DNA of 64,000 bases from Shewanella maritima (lineage in GTDB: Bacteria; Pseudomonadota; Gammaproteobacteria; Enterobacterales; Shewanellaceae), in NCBI RefSeq assembly GCF_004295345.1, contig NZ_CP036200.1, positions 62,001 to 126,000 on the forward strand, written 5' to 3'. The position numbers and the translations under genes are program-made. Below the pieces are notes generated by a model, which was given only the letters and a program-made list of their open reading frames with translations, had not been told where the DNA came from and searched no databases. Below, in pieces: positions 26,804 through 33,991 of the stretch; position 1 is the first letter of the stretch, and the number at the start of each line of letters is the position of its first letter.

Positions 26804-29590
26804 ATGGCACTTAATTTTGTTCACAAGTTAAGTAATCAAATAAACATAAAGCGCAATAATTTTAATCGGCTTACTCATATTCGATCGCGATCACCGCTTG
26901 CATTTAAAACATCAGCGGTATTCGCTTGCTATCTATTAACTGCATGCAATACGGAAACAGCCGTTCGTGAACAACAGGTCGATCCTGTACTAGTTGAATA
27001 CCCTGTGATTATGCTGCAGCGCAGTCACGAAAATATTGATAATAATATTGCCGCGCCAATATTTGATATCAGCGACCCAACCCGATTTAATGGCGGAGCC
27101 GAGCTTTGGTTTAAACAAAATGCGTTTGCAGATACCCTCGCGGAAAACATCAGTCATGCTTTGTTTGCAACCGACGGTGCTGAATCAGCAGCAGATGAAT
27201 CCCCTCACCCAATCATAGATATTCGTGATTTAAGCCTTGCTGATGATGGTCAATCATTTTTAGTTTCTATCCGCGCCCCTGAAATCGAAGGCGTAGATGA
27301 AGATGAGCAGCCTAGCTGGAACATTTGGCGATTTGATTTAGCAACAAAAAGTTTTAGTCGCATTATTGCCGACGATACTACTGCCGAGTTGGCTGATGAT
27401 CTAATGGCTTCTTACTTACCTGACGGGCGAATTATCTTTGCATCAACTAGGCAAAAGCTATCACGCGCGATCTTGTTAGACGAAGGTAAACCTCAATACA
27501 CTGCGCTTGATGAGTTTCGTGACGACCCAACATTTAATATCCATATTATGGATGGCGATGGCAGCAATATTAAGCAGTTAACGTTTAATCTAAGCCACGA
27601 CTTTTATCCATTGATACTGCAAAACGGCAAAGTACTGTACAGCCGTCTCGATGCCATGGGTGGCAATCACGGCATTAACCTTTATTCGATGAACCCAGAT
27701 GGTACTGACAATCAGTTAGTATTCGGTTGGCACTCTCATAATGAAGAATTAAATGGGCAATTGACCAATTTAAACTATATCGGTACTAAGCAATTACCAG
27801 ATGGTCAAGTTTATCTGCTGGCGCAAAATAATGATGAAACCTTAACTAACCGTCAGCCAATATCCATCAACATCACCGACTTTATTGATAATCGCCAAAC
27901 AATTGCCGATAGCAATATCACAGGCAGTGCCATCGCCGATATTGAATTTACCAGTTACCAATTTAATTTCAGCGATCAAATTAATCCTGATGGACGTTTA
28001 TCTTCGCTATTTGCCCTACCCGATGAGAGTCAGCGCTATTTAATTTCCTGGGATTTGTGCCGTGTGATTGTTGAAGAGCAAATTAGAAGCTGTGGCCAAT
28101 TAACAGACGAGCAATTAGCAAGCCCAGATATAAAATTAGCGCCCGCTTTGTATGAGTTATGGCTGCTTGATAACGCTAATAATACCCAGCAGTTAGTCGC
28201 AACACCTGAGTCAAATACCTTTTTTACCGAAGCCTTGGTCATGCAAGCGACAAGCACACCTAAAACCTTTATCGCAGATCGCGTTGCCGGCAACGAGCTT
28301 GATTTTGAGCTTTATCAAGCCCAAGCAGGCGCACTGCATATTCGAAGCGTATATGACTTTGACGGCCAAGACGTCACCATCACCAACGCAACGCCTAACG
28401 GCATTAATGATATTAAAGACCCAACGAAAGTCACGGCTGCTCAGCGCCCGGTACGTTATTTAAGGATAGTGCGCGGCGTGCCGATGCCGCCAGATGAAGT
28501 TCGTGATATTGCCAATACCGACTTTGGCCGCAGCAGTAATCAGTTGATGCGTGAAATTATTGGCTATACACCAGTGCAACCTGACGGCTCAGTAAAAGTT
28601 AAAGTGCCAGCCAATACACCGTTTGCCATTAGCATGTTAGATGCTAACGGCCAAAGAATTGGTGGTCGTCATCAACAATGGATGTCAGTAAGACCTGGCG
28701 AAACCTTAAATTGTATCGGCTGTCACACTGCTTCAAGTACCGCGCCCCATGGTCGATACGACGCCCAGCCACAATCAATTAACTCTGGCGCGACTGGCGG
28801 TAGCGCATTTGCTAATACCAAGCCGTCACTGATTGCCGAGCAAGGTCAAACCATGGCCGAAGTGGTAGAGACTCACTTAGGTTTACCAGAGCTAAGTAGT
28901 GACCTTGTTTACCAAGATATTTGGACAGATGAAGCTCTCTCGGAGTTGAACCCTGATGAGCGACATGAGTACCAAGCTTTAACTACATTAGTACCTAATG
29001 GCAGTAGCTGTTTTAACCAGTGGAACGCCTACTGCCGGATCCAAATTAATTACGAAGAACATATTCAGCCACTATGGCAAACGCCAAGATTGGTTGTTGA
29101 TGAGCAAACTCAAGAACTTATCGCTGATAACACCTGTATTGCTTGTCATAACCGCGTTGATGGCGACGCGTTAGCCATGGTGCCAGCAGGACAACTTGAA
29201 TTACTAAACTCGCCTTCAAGCGATCAAGCTGCTCACATGACCAGTTATCGCGAGCTGTTTTTCAATGATGTTGAGCTAGAAGAAATTGAAGGTGTATTGG
29301 TTGACCGCTTAGTCGAGCTACTCGACGAAAATGGTGACGTGGTATATCAAACCGATGCTGACGGCGAGCTAATTCTTGATGAAGACGGCAATCCTATCCC
29401 AGTGATGACCACTGTGCCGGTTAACAGCATATTGCGTACCGGCGGTGCGGCAGCAAGTAGTCGCTTTTTTGAAGTCATGGCTAACCCTACCCATCAAGGC
29501 ATGTTAACGAGTGCAGAATTAAAGCTGATTAGCGAATGGTTAGATATTGGGGCGCAGTACTACAACACCCCGTTTTACACTCAAGAATGA
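26804..29590 (+). CDS. HzsA-like lipoprotein with two CxxCH motifs
   Basis: A 928-residue predicted outer-membrane or periplasmic lipoprotein (lipobox LLTAC, Cys48, after an unusually long basic N-region). The first half has TolB/PD40-like beta-propeller features (LADDGQSFLVSI, YLPDGRIIFASTR, IHIMDGDGSN). The second half resembles hydrazine-synthase alpha-subunit-like (HzsA-related) proteins, with RYLRIVRGVPMP, the CIGCH haem motif at Cys637 and a second, CIACH, at Cys778. It is unlikely to make hydrazine; related proteins are widespread and uncharacterised. AAGGAA lies 8 bases before the ATG. First gene of the rightward operon. Confidence 0.8.
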   Translation: MALNFVHKLSNQINIKRNNFNRLTHIRSRSPLAFKTSAVFACYLLTACNTETAVREQQVDPVLVEYPVIMLQRSHENIDNNIAAPIFDISDPTRFNGGAELWFKQNAFADTLAENISHALFATDGAESAADESPHPIIDIRDLSLADDGQSFLVSIRAPEIEGVDEDEQPSWNIWRFDLATKSFSRIIADDTTAELADDLMASYLPDGRIIFASTRQKLSRAILLDEGKPQYTALDEFRDDPTFNIHIMDGDGSNIKQLTFNLSHDFYPLILQNGKVLYSRLDAMGGNHGINLYSMNPDGTDNQLVFGWHSHNEELNGQLTNLNYIGTKQLPDGQVYLLAQNNDETLTNRQPISINITDFIDNRQTIADSNITGSAIADIEFTSYQFNFSDQINPDGRLSSLFALPDESQRYLISWDLCRVIVEEQIRSCGQLTDEQLASPDIKLAPALYELWLLDNANNTQQLVATPESNTFFTEALVMQATSTPKTFIADRVAGNELDFELYQAQAGALHIRSVYDFDGQDVTITNATPNGINDIKDPTKVTAAQRPVRYLRIVRGVPMPPDEVRDIANTDFGRSSNQLMREIIGYTPVQPDGSVKVKVPANTPFAISMLDANGQRIGGRHQQWMSVRPGETLNCIGCHTASSTAPHGRYDAQPQSINSGATGGSAFANTKPSLIAEQGQTMAEVVETHLGLPELSSDLVYQDIWTDEALSELNPDERHEYQALTTLVPNGSSCFNQWNAYCRIQINYEEHIQPLWQTPRLVVDEQTQELIADNTCIACHNRVDGDALAMVPAGQLELLNSPSSDQAAHMTSYRELFFNDVELEEIEGVLVDRLVELLDENGDVVYQTDADGELILDEDGNPIPVMTTVPVNSILRTGGAAASSRFFEVMANPTHQGMLTSAELKLISEWLDIGAQYYNTPFYTQE

Positions 29591-29668
29591 TTTGCTGCGC
29601 ATGAGTGCAAAAACTTTGCGCAGCATCGATGAACTTTAGTAAAGCAGATAAAAATACAGGCAAGCATA

Positions 29669-30538
29669 GTGAGAACAACAATAATAAATAACTTTATGCC
29701 ATCTAAGTACGTGTCAGTTAACACACGTCTGCTTGTCGCATCTTTACTCGTCTCAACTTTATTCGCGACAGGCTCAATTGCATCAGCCCCTGCGTATGCC
29801 AATAACGACAGCCAGAATATTAACCTTGCGCCTAAAGCAACTAAAGCCACTCAAAGAACTGAACAAGAAAACGACCGAATACAGGTCACCATTCAAGTGC
29901 CGTTTATCGAGCTGCACTCAGGCCCTAGTAAGGGTTATCCGGTTGAGCATGTTATTGAACAAGGCGATCAAGTTGAAGTTATTTTAAAGCGCACCTCTTG
30001 GTACAAGGTAAAAACTCGCTCAGGGCTTGAAGGATGGTTTCACGAAGACGCACTGCAAAGCCTTGCTCATCAAGGTGAAACGGTCGCTATTGCGCCAAAA
30101 ATGTACCCATTTGCTGAGCGCGATAGCGAGTTTGGCATTATGTATGGCGACTTAGAGGGTGCTAACTACCTTGGGGTATACGCAGATTACGCTTTTAGCG
30201 ATGTATTTAGTGCAGAGCTCACCTTCGCTAAAGCCTTTGGTCAGAACTCAGATAGCACGCTTTACACCGGTATGTTGCTAGCACACCCTTTTCCGAATTG
30301 GTATGTCGTCCCCTACCTAGGTGTAGGTGGCGGTTACATTCAAATTGAGCCACACAGCATTATTGCTGATGCCCATGACAGACAACACACACTTATGACT
30401 AGCGCACTCGGGGTTAAATACCCGTTTACCCGTAATTTTATTATTCGCGCAGAGTACAACTTGTCATTAGCACTAACCGACAGAGACGTTAACGAAGAGA
30501 TAGAAACATGGAAAATTGGTTTCAGCGTATATTTTTAA
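29669..30538 (+). CDS. SH3-domain plus outer-membrane beta-barrel protein
   Basis: The 289-residue exported protein has a signal peptide ending near APAYA (residue 44). A bacterial SH3 domain at about 73-130 (VPFIELHSGPSKGYPV, WYKVKTRSGLEGWF) probably binds peptidoglycan. A C-terminal small beta-barrel with alternating strands ends in an aromatic residue (KIGFSVYF). The start is uncertain: GTG 29669 or ATG 29696, neither with a strong ribosome-binding site. It overlaps the next barrel gene by 31 bases, so the two are probably partners. The domain pair suggests a link between peptidoglycan and outer membrane. Confidence 0.82.
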   Translation: MRTTIINNFMPSKYVSVNTRLLVASLLVSTLFATGSIASAPAYANNDSQNINLAPKATKATQRTEQENDRIQVTIQVPFIELHSGPSKGYPVEHVIEQGDQVEVILKRTSWYKVKTRSGLEGWFHEDALQSLAHQGETVAIAPKMYPFAERDSEFGIMYGDLEGANYLGVYADYAFSDVFSAELTFAKAFGQNSDSTLYTGMLLAHPFPNWYVVPYLGVGGGYIQIEPHSIIADAHDRQHTLMTSALGVKYPFTRNFIIRAEYNLSLALTDRDVNEEIETWKIGFSVYF

Positions 30539-31233
30539 ACCCCTTGTTTTTAAAGAGAAGGGCTTTAACACCTTCGGTGTCACAGACTTTAGCTGTTAAG
30601 ACCCGCGCCATTCGTCAACTGGGTGTGGTTACGCTAATGGCTGGCAGCGTATTTTCGCCAGTGATCCATAGCGCAGAGCAAACTCCAGTAAAAGCCGATG
30701 TCGACCGACGCGAAGTGCTAGACGATGTCATTGACTCAGAAAATTGGGAAATTGGCGCCAAAGTTGGCTTGATGTCTATTGAAGACTTTGAGTCTAGCTT
30801 GTGGCTTAGCGGTCACCTTGGTTATCACATCAGCGAGCATTTTTATGTAAAAGCGCGTTACGCCAGAGCCAAAGCCGGACTCACAAGTTTTGAGAAGTTA
30901 GCCAACACAGCGCCATTGCTTACTGACGAGCAGCGCGAGATGACCTACTACGGGTTAAACCTTGGCTACAACTTCTTACCAGGTGAAATTTTCTTCTCTG
31001 AAAATACAGTATTTAACAGCATCTTTTCATTCGAGCTAGGTGGCGGCAGTACCGAGTTTGCAGGAGATAGCCAATTCACCATAGACATTACCGCTAACTA
31101 TCGAGTGTTTTTTACTGATGGTTTGGCCTGGGACATCAGCATGAGTGATTACCTGTTTAATACAGAGGTAACTGGCGAGTCTAAAACCACTCATAACCTG
31201 ACGTTCGCAACGGGTATTGCCTGGTACTTTTAG
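30508..31233 (+). CDS. Outer-membrane beta-barrel protein
   Basis: A 241-residue exported protein. The signal is preceded by a basic N-terminus (hydrophobic core LGVVTLMAGSVF, cleavage near HSAEQ). Repeated amphipathic strands (LWLSGHLGYHI, FYVKARYARA, YYGLNLGYNFL) end in a terminal aromatic (TGIAWYF), typical of 8-stranded barrels. It resembles the barrel family found mainly in myxobacteria (outer membrane beta-barrel domain, TIGR04565 as I recall), which includes Glt-type gliding proteins. The start lies inside the previous gene, implying translational coupling. Confidence 0.78.
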   Translation: MENWFQRIFLNPLFLKRRALTPSVSQTLAVKTRAIRQLGVVTLMAGSVFSPVIHSAEQTPVKADVDRREVLDDVIDSENWEIGAKVGLMSIEDFESSLWLSGHLGYHISEHFYVKARYARAKAGLTSFEKLANTAPLLTDEQREMTYYGLNLGYNFLPGEIFFSENTVFNSIFSFELGGGSTEFAGDSQFTIDITANYRVFFTDGLAWDISMSDYLFNTEVTGESKTTHNLTFATGIAWYF

Positions 31234-31355
31234 TGAGATTAGCGAACCAAACAATCACTAACTCACAAATTTAGCCATTGCGAACAGTGAATATTAGTCA
31301 CGAATAATCAGTAGTAGTCACAAACAGAAAAGAATTAATCAAGGACAAAGCAATA

Positions 31356-31871
31356 ATGATCAGGACTATCAAAAACACGTTAATCAAACCACTGTGCTTT
31401 GCCGCGCCACTTTGTCTAGCATTAAGCGCGAGCGTACAAGCCGTAGAGGTTGGTGACAGCGCACCTGATTTTACCCTTAAGAGCTTAACTGGCGACAATT
31501 TAAACCTGACCGAGCAGCGCGGCGAAATTATTGTGCTTAATTTCTGGGCTTCTTGGTGCGGGCCATGCCGTAAAGAAATGCCGATACTGCAAAAATTACA
31601 GGATAAATACCAAGACCTTGGCGTACAGGTATGGGGCGTAAACGTTGAACAAGACAACGAAGCCGGTCGCAACTTTCTAAAAGGCTTAGATTTAAGCTTC
31701 CCTATTCTGTTTGACCAGACCAACACCCTTTCAGAAGACTATGACGTTAAAGCGATGCCGACCACTGTCATCATCGATCGCAGTGGCAGTGTTCGTAATG
31801 TCTATTACGGCTATCAGGATGGCTATGAGAAAAAATATGCCAAAGCCATTAAGACGCTTATTCGCGAATAA
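31356..31871 (+). CDS. Periplasmic TlpA-like thiol-disulfide oxidoreductase
   Basis: The 171-residue thioredoxin-fold protein has a cleavable signal (LCLALSASVQA). The active site WCGPC lies in FWASWCGPCRKEMPIL and the cis-Pro loop is KAMPTTVIIDR. TlpA/ResA relatives keep periplasmic Cys pairs reduced, including CxxCH of apo-cytochromes, and here several operon partners carry CxxCH or Cys-rich segments. In many genomes such a gene precedes DUF4266 and DUF3570 genes, as it does here. Confidence 0.9.
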   Translation: MIRTIKNTLIKPLCFAAPLCLALSASVQAVEVGDSAPDFTLKSLTGDNLNLTEQRGEIIVLNFWASWCGPCRKEMPILQKLQDKYQDLGVQVWGVNVEQDNEAGRNFLKGLDLSFPILFDQTNTLSEDYDVKAMPTTVIIDRSGSVRNVYYGYQDGYEKKYAKAIKTLIRE

Positions 31872-31891
31872 GTAACCCAAAGGAATCGTTT

Positions 31892-32167
31892 ATGTCTGTT
31901 TACAATTCACCAGTTTATAGCTTGTCTGCATTGAAAAGGCCTGCTTTGTTCATTGCCCTGTTAACTTCACTCTCTGCGTTAACAGGTTGCAGCGCAATGA
32001 ATATTGAACCTTGGGTAAAACCTTATGAAAGGCAAAATCTGGCTGATCCGATTATGAAATTTTCGCGTCACCCTGTTGCCAACATGCACGTTGCGCACGT
32101 GTTAGAGGGCCGTGAAGCCAGTCGCGGCGCTGAAGGTACCGGAGGTGGCGGTTGTGGCTGTAACTAA
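31892..32167 (+). CDS. DUF4266 small lipoprotein with GGGGCGCN tail
   Basis: The 91-residue lipoprotein has lipobox LTGC with Cys33. The mature part is only about 58 residues: WVKPYERQNLADPIM, a conserved HVLEGREASRGA block, and a C-terminal Gly-rich GGGGCGCN ending. This matches the DUF4266 family. Function is unknown; the invariant CGC tail suggests metal binding, disulfide exchange with the adjacent TlpA, or modification. AAAGGAA precedes the ATG. Thirteen bases separate it from the DUF3570 gene. Confidence 0.88.
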   Translation: MSVYNSPVYSLSALKRPALFIALLTSLSALTGCSAMNIEPWVKPYERQNLADPIMKFSRHPVANMHVAHVLEGREASRGAEGTGGGGCGCN

Positions 32168-32180
32168 CCAAGCTTGCTCA

Positions 32181-33374
32181 ATGGTAAATTGGATGCTTAT
32201 GGGCATATCTCGCATCAAGGGTGTTTTATTAACTGCAACATCATTATTGAGTTGCTCTGTTTGTAGTCTCGCTCTTTTGGCATTAACTGCAAATGTACAA
32301 GCTGCGATTTTAGAGCCAGATCGCGCTGATGTCTTGTACCACAGCTATGAGGGCGGCGGCATGAAGATCGACGGCCCTTCTGTGCTGCTACGTAAAAAAG
32401 CAACCGAATCGGTTGCTGTTACTGCATATTATTATCTAGATAGCATTTCATCAGCATCCATTGATGTTGTTAGTACGGCAAGTCCCTATCAAGAAACTCG
32501 TCATGAGGGGCAATTAGGGCTTGAATACCTTAACGATAAAACACTAATGACAGTCAATGCTCGCCAAAGCCATGAGGATGATTACCTCGCAAAGTCGTTT
32601 AGTTTGGGAATTTCTCAGGATACCTTTGGCGATCTCACTAATTTAAGTTTAGGTTTATCCTACGGCGATAATGAAATTCGTCGCAATGGTGACGATAATT
32701 TCTTTGAGACCAGCGAACAATACCGACTGCGCGCGGGGATCAGTCAGATCCTCACTCGCAATATGACTGCAGCGCTCAACTTTGAAGCGATTGCCGACAA
32801 AGGTTATCTCAATAACCCCTACCGCACAGTACGTTTTATCGATAACTCAGTGCCATCGGGTGTCGGATATCAAGCAGAAGTCTACCCAGAAACCCGCAAT
32901 TCTTTTGCCAGCAAGCTATCAACAAGTTATTTCTTACCTTATCGAGCTGCGCTGTTTTTACACTATCGCTATTTCAGCGACAGTTGGGACATTAAGGCAA
33001 ATGATGTTGAGCTTGGCTACCGTCACCCTATTGGCGAATCATTCGAACTTGAATTAAAGCTGCGTTATTACCAACAAACCCAAGCCTCTTTTTATAGCGA
33101 CCTCTTTCCTTACCGCGATGCACAAAACTTTATGGCGCGCGACAAGGAGCTGAGTGACTTTAATGACATGACTTACGGCCTAGGGGTGACGTACACAATG
33201 CCAAAAAGCTTGAGCATCAATGATTGGCCATCAGAAGCGTCACTGCAATGGGACTATATTCAATTTAACTACAACAATTTCCGCGACCCTACCGCTGAAG
33301 GCGGCGTAGGCAACGAACCGTTTTATAAGTTTTCCGCCAATGTAATCCGCGCTTTTTATAGCGTGTATTTCTAA
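32181..33374 (+). CDS. DUF3570 outer-membrane protein
   Basis: About 397 residues from ATG 32181. Two further in-frame ATGs (32193, 32199) and an earlier open extension make the start uncertain. A signal peptide (CSLALLALTANVQA) leads into ILEPDRADVLYHSYEGGG and many amphipathic strands ending in RAFYSVYF, as in beta-barrels. It fits the DUF3570 family, which regularly follows DUF4266 genes. The role is unknown; a porin-like or anchoring role at the outer membrane is inferred from the barrel form. Confidence 0.85.
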   Translation: MVNWMLMGISRIKGVLLTATSLLSCSVCSLALLALTANVQAAILEPDRADVLYHSYEGGGMKIDGPSVLLRKKATESVAVTAYYYLDSISSASIDVVSTASPYQETRHEGQLGLEYLNDKTLMTVNARQSHEDDYLAKSFSLGISQDTFGDLTNLSLGLSYGDNEIRRNGDDNFFETSEQYRLRAGISQILTRNMTAALNFEAIADKGYLNNPYRTVRFIDNSVPSGVGYQAEVYPETRNSFASKLSTSYFLPYRAALFLHYRYFSDSWDIKANDVELGYRHPIGESFELELKLRYYQQTQASFYSDLFPYRDAQNFMARDKELSDFNDMTYGLGVTYTMPKSLSINDWPSEASLQWDYIQFNYNNFRDPTAEGGVGNEPFYKFSANVIRAFYSVYF

Positions 33375-33409
33375 CAATTAGCGACAACAGGATGTTAAAG
33401 GTCTTTTAT

Positions 33410-33991
33410 ATGAATAAAGAGCAGCTAATAGAAAAAATCGTAGCGTTTTTTAAAGCGGTGATCAGCTGCGCGCTGTTAGTGACGTGTTTATGCATTTTCT
33501 CGGCAGCAGCTAATGATGCGACCACCAGCACTGAACAGACGCGTACACAACTTGGTAACGATATCGAGTCATTAAAAAGCGAAGTATTGAAACTTAACCG
33601 CGATCTGTTTGTACTTGAAGAAGATCTATTGTTCCCTGCAAGCACGCAAGTTGCGGTGTTCGTATCAGTAGATGTAGGACGTTTCTTTAAGATTGATAGT
33701 GTTGAGGTCAAGCTTAACGGCGATAACGTTGCAGGCGCACTTTACACCAAACGCCAACGAGCAGCACTAGAGCGCGGCGGAATACAGCGTTTATATCTAG
33801 GTAATTTAAAAACAGGCCAACACCAGTTAACAGCCATAGTTACTGGATTAGACAACGAAGGCCGCACTGTGCAGCGCGCAGCAAACTATCAATTCGAAAA
33901 AGATGATGAAGCTGTGATGCTGGAACTAAAAGTTGTCGATAGTGAGTCAAGTTACCGCGCTGACGTGCAGATAGAGCAATGGGTCCTGTAA
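33410..33991 (+). CDS. Exported coiled-coil/beta-sandwich protein, unknown function
   Basis: A 193-residue protein from ATG 33410, chosen because AAAGG lies 8 bases upstream; an ATG 18 bases earlier is possible. A signal anchor or signal peptide (VISCALLVTCLCIFSAAA) is followed by a short coiled coil (about 30-60, LGNDIESLKSEVLKLNRDL). A beta-rich domain follows, reminiscent of an Ig-like fold (VEVKLNGDNV, LKTGQHQLTAIVTG). It has no helix-turn-helix. The stop overlaps the next start as TAATG. It probably belongs to the periplasmic scaffold of the downstream motor complex. Confidence 0.7.
   Translation: MNKEQLIEKIVAFFKAVISCALLVTCLCIFSAAANDATTSTEQTRTQLGNDIESLKSEVLKLNRDLFVLEEDLLFPASTQVAVFVSVDVGRFFKIDSVEVKLNGDNVAGALYTKRQRAALERGGIQRLYLGNLKTGQHQLTAIVTGLDNEGRTVQRAANYQFEKDDEAVMLELKVVDSESSYRADVQIEQWVL

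Noticed and set aside
26804..29590. Anammox-type hydrazine synthase
   Set aside because: Only resemblance to the HzsA alpha-subunit family is visible. No beta/gamma subunits or anammox genes are present, so hydrazine synthesis is not a reasonable claim.
31298..31726. Open frame of 142 codons on the minus strand over the TlpA gene
   Set aside because: It covers the thioredoxin active site in reverse. Low-complexity Ser/Arg/Leu content and no promoter; the plus-strand TlpA is unambiguous.
33410..33991. AraC-type transcriptional regulator
   Set aside because: Proteins of this kind are sometimes labelled AraC-like, but the sequence has a signal segment, a coiled coil and beta strands and no helix-turn-helix.
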